Source of the DNA: an uncultured Collinsella sp.
GTDB lineage: Bacteria > Actinomycetota > Coriobacteriia > Coriobacteriales > Coriobacteriaceae
NCBI GenBank assembly: GCA_959606065.1
Contig: CAUHHV010000012.1
Coordinates: 1-59,965, forward strand
Reading direction: 5' to 3'
DNA: 59,965 nucleotides
This document shows positions 35,300 through 43,608 of this stretch, piece by piece (position 1 is the first letter of the stretch; each line of letters starts with the position of its first letter). Below the pieces are notes generated by a model. That model saw nothing but the letters and a program-made list of their open reading frames with translations, did not search any database and had not been told where the DNA came from. The translations under genes were made by a program, and so were the position numbers.

Positions 35300-36360
35300 C
35301 GAAACCGACAGTAATTGATTTGTTTGCCGGCGTGGGCGGCCTTTCTCTTGGGTTCGAAATGGCCGGTTTCGACGTGAAGATTGCAAATGAGTTCGATCCG
35401 TCTATTGCCGAGGCATACACACGCAATCGGCCGGATACCAAAATGGTGGTCGCCGATATTCGTGACCTCGATATTGAGAAGACCTTTTCCGAGTACGCGG
35501 GCAAGACGACCATCGTCATCGGCGGCCCTCCCTGCCAAGGATTCTCCCAGAAGGGCCAGAGGAAGAGCATCAACGACCCGAGGAATTTCCTCTTCCTCAA
35601 GTACTACGACGTGGTCAAGTTCGTGAAGCCGAAGTACTTCGTCATCGAGAACGTCCCCACCCTCCTGACGACCGAGAACGGCTACTTCAAGAACGAGATA
35701 GTGGAGCTGTTCAGCGCCCTGGGCTATGCCGTCAACTGCGGCGTCCTTTGTGCTGCTGATTACGGCGTGCCGCAGGATAGGCACCGTACTTGCATCATCG
35801 GTAAACTTGACGCCGACGAGACCGTCGCCCTCCCGGCCCCCTACGGCCGATCCGCGACCATATGGGACGCCATTAGCGACCTCGCCTATTTGGAATCCGG
35901 AGAAGGCGAGGAAGTCTCAAAATACCGCAACAAGCCACAATCGGCATACCAACGCATGATGCGCGATGGGTCGACCGAGCTCTACAACCACATCGCGACC
36001 GCGCACTCTAAGATCACCCTGGAGCGACTGAGGATGATTCCGCCCGAGCACGGCAAGGAGATGCTCCCCACCGAGCACCTCACCAAGTCCATCTACAGCG
36101 GCACTTGGTGCCGGATGAAGAAGGATGGCATCGCGAGGACGATCACTACGCGGTACGACACGCCGTCATCGGGCGAGTTCACGCACCCGTTCCTGAACCG
36201 AGCGATAACCACTCGGGAGGCTGCTCGCATCCAATCCTTTCCGGACACGTATCATTTCTATGGGGCCAAGTCGTCACAGATGAAGCAAGTCGGCAACGCT
36301 GTCCCACCCCTGCTTGGTAAGGCAATTGCCGAGCAGATCATGCATGACCTCAAATCGTAA
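35296..36360 (+). CDS. DNA (cytosine-5) methyltransferase
   Basis: A 354-aa C5-cytosine methyltransferase. Motif I DLFAGVGGLSLGFEMAGF (8-25), motif IV IGGPPCQGFSQ (75-85; catalytic C80), motif VI VIENVP, and motif IX-X near TREAARIQSFPD and QVGNAVPP. The variable region between holds the target-recognition domain. It is translationally coupled to the first methyltransferase. In LlaJI-type systems two methyltransferases modify the two strands of an asymmetric site, though there both are C5 enzymes; here one is class beta. Confidence 0.95.
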   Translation: MTKPTVIDLFAGVGGLSLGFEMAGFDVKIANEFDPSIAEAYTRNRPDTKMVVADIRDLDIEKTFSEYAGKTTIVIGGPPCQGFSQKGQRKSINDPRNFLFLKYYDVVKFVKPKYFVIENVPTLLTTENGYFKNEIVELFSALGYAVNCGVLCAADYGVPQDRHRTCIIGKLDADETVALPAPYGRSATIWDAISDLAYLESGEGEEVSKYRNKPQSAYQRMMRDGSTELYNHIATAHSKITLERLRMIPPEHGKEMLPTEHLTKSIYSGTWCRMKKDGIARTITTRYDTPSSGEFTHPFLNRAITTREAARIQSFPDTYHFYGAKSSQMKQVGNAVPPLLGKAIAEQIMHDLKS

Positions 36361-36373
36361 GGAGTGGTGAACC

Positions 36374-38338
36374 GTGCTGCTTCCCAGTAAGCTCGAGTTT
36401 CGCGAACCAATTAGCCCTAGGCTGTGGGTATCCAGCTCAGTGGTAAAGGATCCCAAACGAACGCTTGCGTTGCTGATTCTATTGTGGCTGGCAAAAGAGA
36501 AGCCTGCGAAAATGACGATCACGCCTGCCAACGAACTGGTTGACGGTGAGTCCAGTTTAAAGCTGCTGCTTAGCTATGCCAATAGTCTCAATGTACCTGT
36601 GAAAGAGACTGACCTAGGCCTTAATACTGTGTCACTTTTTCAAGCGCAAATTGAATCCTTGGATGCTGTTTTGTGCCTAGTATGGCGTCTTGCGCGAGTA
36701 AGCACGGTTGGTTCTCCTCGTTCGGCCGAGCGTATAAAGAAAGATGGCGAACTGGTCAGAGGTGACCGAGTAATTAGGCTTACGAGCAATATTGATTTGA
36801 TTGGAATTCTTATCTCCACAAGTCCGATTGAATATATCACGGTGCTGTTTGCATGGCTTCAATCGAAAAAAGAGCTTGATCACGTCGTTGAGAATCGACT
36901 AATTCGAATGCTTGGCATTTTCTCTGATCAGGTCGTCTGCAAAACAGATAATGACGTGAATGGCTATTTATATTCTCTTCCATGTGTGTACGACGCCCTG
37001 CTTTCCGCAAATGAATTAGAGACGAAAAAAGTCTTAACGTGTACCAACAGCGATCCGAAAGGCCCTGTAAGGGCAGTTAAGAACCTTATTATCGACGGTC
37101 TCAATCCCTGGCTCTCGCCCATCTCGACTAATAATGCGAAAAACGTCATCCTTGCCAAGGGCGTGAACAAAGCCGAACTTAATGATTACAAGTCTAGGGC
37201 TTTCACGTCATTCAATACAGCAAGAGTGGACTACTCTGATTTGTCGTCTAATGCTGAAACTAAGACCGCTGAGACCAGTGAAGCCAGCGAGGTTAAACTT
37301 CCTTATAATCTTATTTATTTTGGAGCCCCCGGCACCGGCAAGTCGCACAGCTTGAACAAACTCGCCGGGGAGCACTTCGATAAGGCGCACACGCGTCGCG
37401 TCACGTTCCACCCGGACTACAGCTACGCCTCCTTCGTGGGCTGCTACAAGCCGACGATGCAGTGGCCCGAGCAGAAGCCCGACGAGTCGCTGTCCGAGAA
37501 CATGAGGAGGCCCTACATCTCCTATGAGTTCGTCCCCGGACCCCTCGTGAAGAGCTACGTCGAGGCGAAGACCCATCCCAATGAGGACTACCTCCTCATC
37601 GTTGAGGAGATCAACCGCGCGAACCCCGCCGCAGTGTTCGGCGACGTATTCCAACTGCTCGACCGCAAAGGCGACGGGGTGAGCGAGTACGACGTGGACG
37701 TTCCCGTCGATCTCGGAGAGTTCCTCTGGAAGGAGTTCTACGATGCATCCGGGTGCGCGGACGAGACCCCGGGGCTCTACAGCCACGAGGAGAACGTCGC
37801 GCATCGCGTGAACGCGATGCGCCTGCCCTCCAACCTCTACATTTGGACAACTATGAACAGCGCCGACCAGGGCGTGTTCCCGATGGACACCGCCTTCAAG
37901 CGCCGCTGGGAGTTTCGCTACATGGGAATCGACGAGGGCGAGGGAAAGTACGCCGGCAAAGTCGTGCGCATCGGCGCGAAGCGCGAGCCCGTGGAGTGGA
38001 ACGTCCTTCGCCACGCCATCAACGGCCTGCTCAAGGGCAAAGCGCGCGTCAACGAGGACAAGCTCCTGGGCCCGTTCTTCCTCACGGAGTCCGCACTGGA
38101 TGACGACGAGGCCTTCGACGAGGCGTTCAAGAGCAAGGTGCTGCTCTACCTCTACGAGGACGCCGCGAAGATGAAGCGCCCGAAGGTATTCCGTCACCCC
38201 GACTTCACGTACTCCGAGATCTGCGCCGAGTACGACAGCTCTGCCGACGGCGTGTTCGCTCTCGACGAGCCCGTGCCACGCGTCGAGGATGGCGCCCCCT
38301 CCGAGGACGAGGGCAACGGCCAGGGCGCGGAGGAGTAG
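36374..38338 (+). CDS. McrB-like AAA+ GTPase/ATPase subunit (LlaJI R1-like)
   Basis: A 654-aa protein. C-terminal NTPase: Walker A GAPGTGKS (317-324), LLIVEEINRANPAAVFGDVFQLLD (Walker B) and TTMNSADQGVFPMDTAFKRRW, the MNxxD-type McrB signature with sensor/arginine residues. The N-terminal ~310 residues are unassigned and probably bind DNA. Start GTG at 36374, AAGGAG upstream. The first ~930 bp are AT-rich and the rest GC-rich, with the switch right at Walker A, suggesting recombination of the specificity part (inference). Partner nuclease is the next gene, 3 bp away. Confidence 0.9.
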   Translation: MLLPSKLEFREPISPRLWVSSSVVKDPKRTLALLILLWLAKEKPAKMTITPANELVDGESSLKLLLSYANSLNVPVKETDLGLNTVSLFQAQIESLDAVLCLVWRLARVSTVGSPRSAERIKKDGELVRGDRVIRLTSNIDLIGILISTSPIEYITVLFAWLQSKKELDHVVENRLIRMLGIFSDQVVCKTDNDVNGYLYSLPCVYDALLSANELETKKVLTCTNSDPKGPVRAVKNLIIDGLNPWLSPISTNNAKNVILAKGVNKAELNDYKSRAFTSFNTARVDYSDLSSNAETKTAETSEASEVKLPYNLIYFGAPGTGKSHSLNKLAGEHFDKAHTRRVTFHPDYSYASFVGCYKPTMQWPEQKPDESLSENMRRPYISYEFVPGPLVKSYVEAKTHPNEDYLLIVEEINRANPAAVFGDVFQLLDRKGDGVSEYDVDVPVDLGEFLWKEFYDASGCADETPGLYSHEENVAHRVNAMRLPSNLYIWTTMNSADQGVFPMDTAFKRRWEFRYMGIDEGEGKYAGKVVRIGAKREPVEWNVLRHAINGLLKGKARVNEDKLLGPFFLTESALDDDEAFDEAFKSKVLLYLYEDAAKMKRPKVFRHPDFTYSEICAEYDSSADGVFALDEPVPRVEDGAPSEDEGNGQGAEE

Positions 38339-38341
38339 CCC

Positions 38342-39811
38342 ATGGCCTTCGACCCCGTCTACGTACGGGAGCGGGACTCCTACTCGTTCGGCGACCTCAC
38401 CCGGCTGCTCGGTCTCGACGTCCGCGACGCCCTCGCGTGCGTGAGGGCGCTCGCCGCCCGCGGGGTGCTGACGCTCAGGAGCGACGCCGCCCCCGAGGGG
38501 GGCGACGCCGACGAGGAGCTCGCCGCCCTCGGCAAGTACCAGTTCACGTGGGTTGGCCTCGCGCGCTGGCGCGAGACCCTCGTCTGCGCCTACCCGAAAT
38601 ACTTCCCCAGGGGGACGCGCCCCTCGGAGACGGAGCTCGCCCAGGTGTTTCGCGTACTGCGCAAGAGCTCCGGCGGGCTTTCTGGCGTCGGCGCCGCGCT
38701 GCCGGACGCCGACGAGGACGGCGGGCCGCTCTCGCTCATGCTGGCGCTGCTCGGCTCCTACGAGGAGAATGGCGTCTACTCCAACTACGTGCGCGTGGTC
38801 CGCGACAACGGGTCGGGTGAGATCGCCTGGGGCAGGACCATCGCGCAGAACCAGCCCTTCATGGACGGCGACACGCCGGTCTACTTCGACCTTAAGACGC
38901 GCGACACCTCCCGCGACGCGGCCGACCTGGTGACACGCCTCCACCGGTGCGTGCTGACTCGCTGCTCCGAGGACCTGCGTCGCTGGGGCCTGGACGAGCT
39001 GCTGGGGCTCGCCCCGGTCGACCTCTCCGGCGAGGAACTGGAGGACCTGGGTGACGCCGAGACGCTGACCTACCGCCTGGAGCAGGAGCGCTCCGTGCAG
39101 TTCGTGGCGTGGAAGCAGGACGTCATCGACATGCTGCTGCGCTATCTGAGCCCCTCCGAGGAGTATGAAAGCCCCGAGGAGGAGTTCTGCCTGGGCACTT
39201 CATCCTTCTACCACGCGTGGGAGCTGGCATGCAAGAGCGCTTTCGGGGACAGGCTCGCCGACCGCATAGACTCGCTGGGGCTTCCGCTCGCCGAGGACTG
39301 GTGCCAGCGCGGCGCGGAGACGCTTCTGGGTATCATCCCTAGGCCGGAGTGGATGGACGCCGGCGGTGCGGGCTGCGGGGACGTGAACACGCTGATTCCC
39401 GACGTCATAGGCATCCATGGAGACGGCGCTGGCGGCAGAGCGTTCTGCATCTACGACGCGAAGTACTACACGCCGTCGCTGCGCCCCGGCGCCGCCAAGG
39501 ACGTGCCGGGCGTCGAGTCCGTAACGAAGCAGGTGCTCTACCAGAGCGCCTACGGGGACTTCATCCGGGACAACGGGTTCTCCTCCGTGGCGAATGTCTT
39601 CCTGGTACCGACCCACGAGGCCGAGGCGAGGCTCATGGGTAGGGTGCGGTTCCCAGGCGTCTTCGGGAAGCCTGAGCCGCCCCTCACGGACGGGGTGGAG
39701 ATGTGGGCGCTGCCCGCGGACTACGTGTTCGACTGCTATCTGGCAGGAAGACTGGCGGACGGGAAGCTGATCCAGAGGATGTGCGAAGGGAGCCTGGATG
39801 GGGCGCATTAG
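38342..39811 (+). CDS. LlaJI-family restriction endonuclease subunit
   Basis: A 489-aa protein that acts with the McrB-like GTPase, similar to the R2 subunit of LlaJI. The N-terminal part (YVRERDSYSFGDLTRLLGL...) suggests a DNA-binding fold. A PD-(D/E)xK nuclease core lies near the C-terminus: D354 (LIPDVIGIHG) and D372-x-K374 (CIYDAKYY), followed by KQVLYQSAYGDF and the VFLVPT strand. Very GC-rich, like the McrB C-terminal half. Ends overlapping the start of the next gene by 14 bp. Confidence 0.82.
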   Translation: MAFDPVYVRERDSYSFGDLTRLLGLDVRDALACVRALAARGVLTLRSDAAPEGGDADEELAALGKYQFTWVGLARWRETLVCAYPKYFPRGTRPSETELAQVFRVLRKSSGGLSGVGAALPDADEDGGPLSLMLALLGSYEENGVYSNYVRVVRDNGSGEIAWGRTIAQNQPFMDGDTPVYFDLKTRDTSRDAADLVTRLHRCVLTRCSEDLRRWGLDELLGLAPVDLSGEELEDLGDAETLTYRLEQERSVQFVAWKQDVIDMLLRYLSPSEEYESPEEEFCLGTSSFYHAWELACKSAFGDRLADRIDSLGLPLAEDWCQRGAETLLGIIPRPEWMDAGGAGCGDVNTLIPDVIGIHGDGAGGRAFCIYDAKYYTPSLRPGAAKDVPGVESVTKQVLYQSAYGDFIRDNGFSSVANVFLVPTHEAEARLMGRVRFPGVFGKPEPPLTDGVEMWALPADYVFDCYLAGRLADGKLIQRMCEGSLDGAH

Positions 39812-41138
39812 TTTCGGGGACACACTTGATTGGGATGGCACGCTCTATCCCAATCCTTCAAGTGCTATTGACGGGGCCATCAACATGGTCTCGACCTCTC
39901 GATACACGGCAAAATCCGACCCCGTTGAGTTGACAGAAACAACGGACAGGATGAGATACCGGTTCCTCGCGACCAACGTAGACAATCCGAAGAATCCTTC
40001 TCATTGTGTTGAGGGCAAATTCGTCTACGAACGAAAGAGGAAAGGAGATGCTTCTTTCCCCTCAGACTCGGCCGAAACCGAACTGGGCCCTGCTTCGAGG
40101 GGCATGCTGCAAAGAAAAGGGTTCAATGGTGATTGGCTCGAACTCACTTTAGACACCGGAGAGACCCGTCGCCTGTACGAGGCACTTGATGCTCGCTACC
40201 GAATCCATCAGGAGGGTGGAGGAGTTCAAGGCGGCAGCACAACGTATGTCCCCCTTGACCGCTCCGTAAGCTCACTCCTTAAGATGATGCGCGAAAATCC
40301 CTCGGAAACCAGGCTACTTACAGATGGCAATAATTTCGAACTCGTCAAAGAGATGATCCGGCTCATGACCCAGGGGACGACTCGCGAGCAATTGGGTGAG
40401 ATATTCTCCGAGTTGGAGAAGGGACATCTCGATGACTTCACGGTCAGTCTGAGTCTCGCCCAGCTCGAAAAGGTCGAAAAGGAGATTGCTGAGAACCTCG
40501 GTAACGGCAACGAGGAGTACTGGCAGAGAATATTCACCGACCACCAATGGATACTGTCGCAGGTATTCTCCGCCCCATGCACACTTCTCCAAGGCAAGGC
40601 GTATGTCGGAGGCAAGGCGATTGATAATTCCGGTGGCAATATCTGCGATTTCCTCTACCAGAATGAGCTAACCAGCAATGTCACGCTCATCGAGATCAAG
40701 ACTCCTCTTACAAGCCTGCTCGGCACAATATACAGGGGGAAAGAGCCCGAGAACGCCGTTTATTCCTTGACCTCACACATGAGCGGATCAGTAAACCAAG
40801 TGCTTAACTACCGGGACACGCTCACGAAGGAGTACTACATGGTCAACGGGCGCTCGTCTTCTCACTTTGAGGCCCTTTCCCCAAAGTGCGTTGTAGTCAT
40901 AGGGAAGATCTCTGAACTCGACACCGCGAGCAAAAAAGCTACCTTTGAGCATTATCGGAATAACCTCAGCGATGTGACTGTGGTTACTTTTGATGAGTTG
41001 CTCCAGCGAATCCAGGACCTCATTGCCGTACTCCGAACAGGCAACGAAGCGACCTCCCCGACCTCGGGAATCCGGGAACCCGACATAGTCATTCCCTTCC
41101 AGCAAGCCAATCCGAATCCTCGTTTGGTCGGGAGATAG
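39798..41138 (+). CDS. sduA: Shedu-type (DUF4263) nuclease
   Basis: A 446-aa protein. The C-terminal half (from about 235) has the DUF4263 layout: a helix WQRIFTDHQWILSQVF, GGKAIDN, and a nuclease core D284 (ICDFLYQN) with E299-x-K301 (LIEIKTP), followed by YSLTSHMSGSVNQVLNYRDTL and a strand CVVVIGKIS. Shedu is a single-gene anti-phage nuclease. The N-terminal ~220 residues are unassigned and may sense the trigger. It overlaps the LlaJI-like nuclease gene by 14 bp, so the two defences are translationally coupled. Lower GC than the preceding two genes. Confidence 0.85.
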   Translation: MGRISFGDTLDWDGTLYPNPSSAIDGAINMVSTSRYTAKSDPVELTETTDRMRYRFLATNVDNPKNPSHCVEGKFVYERKRKGDASFPSDSAETELGPASRGMLQRKGFNGDWLELTLDTGETRRLYEALDARYRIHQEGGGVQGGSTTYVPLDRSVSSLLKMMRENPSETRLLTDGNNFELVKEMIRLMTQGTTREQLGEIFSELEKGHLDDFTVSLSLAQLEKVEKEIAENLGNGNEEYWQRIFTDHQWILSQVFSAPCTLLQGKAYVGGKAIDNSGGNICDFLYQNELTSNVTLIEIKTPLTSLLGTIYRGKEPENAVYSLTSHMSGSVNQVLNYRDTLTKEYYMVNGRSSSHFEALSPKCVVVIGKISELDTASKKATFEHYRNNLSDVTVVTFDELLQRIQDLIAVLRTGNEATSPTSGIREPDIVIPFQQANPNPRLVGR

Positions 41139-41143
41139 TCCAA

Positions 41144-41920
41144 TTACCCCTTAAACACCATGTCGTTGTGGTATTCAATAAACTCAGCTCGTGGAGCGAA
41201 TCGCTTCGGAAGCGCAATTGGCTCTCCGTTGTAGCGCCACAAATACTCGTCCTCGGGCGTTTCGTGCTCGACCACACTGGACACCATTATCTTTAGGTCC
41301 TTCGTAATTGTGATTAGTCCCCGATCGAACGCCTTATCGTGTAATGCGTTTAAAAGCAAGTCGTTGTCGGGCGCAAGGCGCTCCGTTTTAGGACCAGAGA
41401 CTTTCCAGGGCTTGATATGGGTGGCGACCAGCAGTGTCTTGTTCGATAGCCCCGTCAAGCAACACCTTGAATTGTAATTGGCAAGCAAGGTATTTCGAAA
41501 GAACTCCTGGTTCATCCGCATCGAAACGATTGCCTCGCGCTCTTTACCCTCTGGCAAATCAATGCCGATCGTCTCTTTCAACTCATCGCTTAGCGGTTCT
41601 TCAAAATCGAAACAGTTGAGGAAAACGTCGGTCGCCTCCTCAACAAGCTCATCACCAGCAGAGGAATACTCAGCCCAAACCATCTTGTCCATTTTGCTCG
41701 CCTGGGTCATTCCAACCTTGCCGCGAGCACGTCGACGCTCATCGGATGATGCAAGGTTCCAGATTATTAGAGCAACCGCGCCCGGCGTTCCGCCAATGGC
41801 CTTGGCTAACGCCTGGACATCCTCGCTTGTATCATCGACCTTTTTTAATGGTAGGGCGAGGTATAAGAACAGAGCCGCAAGGGTTTCTTCCCTCGACTAT
41901 TTATCTCCACGACTAGCCAT
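41144..41920 (-). pseudogene. HNH endonuclease gene interrupted by an early amber codon
   Basis: The full frame is 259 codons from ATG 41920 (GAGGAG upstream) to 41144. Codon 8 is TAG (41897-41899) between MASRGDK and SREETLAALFLYLALPLKK, where related HNH proteins have Trp (GxKWtREE). After the stop the frame is open and conserved: the N-terminal helical domain (ALAKAIGGTPGAVALIIWNLASSDERRRARG), then the HNH domain (CCLTGLSNKTLLVATHIKPWKV...LLLNALHDKAFDRGLITI). A shorter product could start at ATG 41710 but would lack the N-terminal domain. A TGG-to-TAG mutation, or readthrough, explains the data. Confidence 0.8.
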
Positions 41921-41996
41921 GATTGCTCCTCGCCCGCGCACCGCTCACTTAGCTGCTCCAAGATAATCCCGCGGGGACCGCACTTGCCGCCTTTTC

Positions 41997-42824
41997 TCAT
42001 TCGTCGGTGAACGGTTGAAACAACGGCGCTTCCACGCGCTTCTCATACCCGCGCTCAAGCTTCTTCCCAAGCTCCGCGGCACAGCGCTTCGTCTCCTCGG
42101 CAAACAGGTCATCGATAGCTCTATCAATCCGAACGCAGGTCTCGAAATGTTCGTCCTTCCAGGGCAGATCAAGGCCCAGGCTCGTATCCCAATAGCCGCC
42201 GAGCCTTGCGTTGATTACTTCCTCGGGATACAGCACGTCTTGGCGAACACCTTCGATCACCTCATCCTCGTCCATGTCACAGGCTGCATCGTCCTTCTTG
42301 AGACACTTGCGCAGCTCCTTTTGCTCGCGGATGCGATGCAGCGCGCTGGCGCACACCACAGCCAAAAAGCGGTAACGTTCGCATAGGTCCCATTCGCCGC
42401 CGAGCCATACTCGATAGCCCAGAACGACGCTTGCAGGCTCCTCGTTCAGTAGGAACAGGTCCCACGGGTACACCTCAGCACACGCGTCCTCCCCTGACTT
42501 TTGCGCGCCACTGCGCGTAAAGGCGCACGGTTCTACGTCGTAATAGTCAAAACCGTGGCCCGCATCGCGACGATTGATGACGTGCTTGGGCAACAGGACA
42601 ATCTTGTCGCTGGGCTCGGGGTCGATCTTGCGCAGCTTTTTGAGCTTGCGGCGGACGCGTTTTAGGCCGCGGTCGCTATCGCCACAGCCGCAACCGCCTG
42701 CCTTGTCGTCGTATCGCAGGGCGACCTCGCGCGCCAGGATCTTTTTGTCTGCCGCGCACAGCAGGTCGCTCACGGTAGGCAGGTCTTCCCACTCAATGCC
42801 ATCGACATCCCAAATACTGCTCAT
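41997..42824 (-). CDS. Conserved hypothetical protein
   Basis: A 275-aa soluble protein without a recognised domain. Starts MSSIWDVDGIEWEDLPTVSDLL, contains a Cys/Gly patch GGCGCGDSD, a basic stretch KRVRRKLKKLRK, and a C-terminal helical part with YWDTSLGLDLPWKDEHFETCVRIDRAIDDLFAEET. Start ATG 42824, GAGG upstream. It follows clpP in the same direction (73 bp), so it may be the last gene of module B. Confidence 0.6.
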   Translation of the reverse strand: MSSIWDVDGIEWEDLPTVSDLLCAADKKILAREVALRYDDKAGGCGCGDSDRGLKRVRRKLKKLRKIDPEPSDKIVLLPKHVINRRDAGHGFDYYDVEPCAFTRSGAQKSGEDACAEVYPWDLFLLNEEPASVVLGYRVWLGGEWDLCERYRFLAVVCASALHRIREQKELRKCLKKDDAACDMDEDEVIEGVRQDVLYPEEVINARLGGYWDTSLGLDLPWKDEHFETCVRIDRAIDDLFAEETKRCAAELGKKLERGYEKRVEAPLFQPFTDE

Positions 42825-42873
42825 ATTCAACCTCTTTCTGGCTGTGAATTTACGCGCTCGATCGTCCTGCCCT

Positions 42874-42894
42874 ACATGCCAAAAGGCATGCGCC
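42874..42894. terminator. Short hairpin between clpP and the hypothetical gene
   Basis: CATGCC, AAAA, GGCATG. A short stem with no strong T run, so at most a weak terminator. Confidence 0.3.
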
Positions 42895-42897
42895 CTG

Positions 42898-43500
42898 CTA
42901 GAGCGCCTTCTTGCTGGGCGCAACCACCTCGTCCACCAGGCCCAGCTCTAGGGCGCGCTTGGCGTTACACCAGCAGTCGCGCTCGGTGAGCTCGTGGAAC
43001 TCCTGGGCACTCAGGTTGCCATGCTCGGCCAGCAGCTCGTCCAGCTCGGCGCGCATGGCCGCCGTGTGCTGGGCCACGATCTCGATATCGGTCTGCTGCG
43101 CCATGCCCGTGCCGCCCATCAGCTGGTGGATGAGCACCTGCGTGTGGCGGTACACCTGGCGGTGGTCGCCGCAGGCCAAGATCACCGCGGCCATCGAGGC
43201 CACGACGCCCTCGCCCACCGTGATCACGGGGCAGTCGAGCGACTGCATGGTGTCGATGAGCGCCAACCCCGCTGTAACGCTGCCGCCCGGGCTGTTGATG
43301 ATGAGGGTGATGGGCTCGGTCGCGCTTTGATGTTCCAGCACCAGCATGGACTTAATGAGGCCGTTACAGGTCACATCGTTGACCTCGCCCTCCAGCAGCA
43401 GCACGCGGCTGTTGAGCAGCTCGCTTGCCATATCGACGGCGGCAACGCGGCCGTCCTTGGACTTCTTAATGATGCTGGGCTCACGATACATAACGGACAT
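42898..43500 (-). CDS. clpP: ClpP-like serine peptidase
   Basis: A 200-aa peptidase subunit with an intact triad: Ser102 (GVVASMAAVI), His125 (TQVLIHQLMGG) and Asp175 (ERDCWCNAKRALELGLVDEV). The INSPGGSVTAGLA substrate-binding strand is present. It should form a barrel with an AAA+ unfoldase. The obvious partner in the window is the ClpX-like ATPase at 20788-22557, not an adjacent clpX. This suggests an accessory ClpP of the island, not the housekeeping one, but I cannot exclude the main clpP. GAGAGGAATTGCC precedes the ATG. Confidence 0.9.
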   Translation of the reverse strand: MSVMYREPSIIKKSKDGRVAAVDMASELLNSRVLLLEGEVNDVTCNGLIKSMLVLEHQSATEPITLIINSPGGSVTAGLALIDTMQSLDCPVITVGEGVVASMAAVILACGDHRQVYRHTQVLIHQLMGGTGMAQQTDIEIVAQHTAAMRAELDELLAEHGNLSAQEFHELTERDCWCNAKRALELGLVDEVVAPSKKAL

Positions 43501-43608
43501 GGCAATTCCTCTCTAGATGGAATCGATAAGGGAAACTGGCCGCACGGCACATGGCAAACAGAGGCCGTGCAGCCAAAATGCAGGTCAAAATGCGCGAGGC
43601 TGCAAGGG

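Noticed and set aside
37208..38944. A long minus-strand frame of 578 codons opposite the McrB-like gene
   Set aside because: It is the shadow of a GC-rich coding region; the plus-strand frame carries clear McrB motifs.
41897..41996. An alternative minus-strand frame upstream of the HNH gene that reads SERCAGEEQSWLVVEINSRG
   Set aside because: It ends soon after and overlaps a better HNH frame; probably chance in GC-rich sequence.
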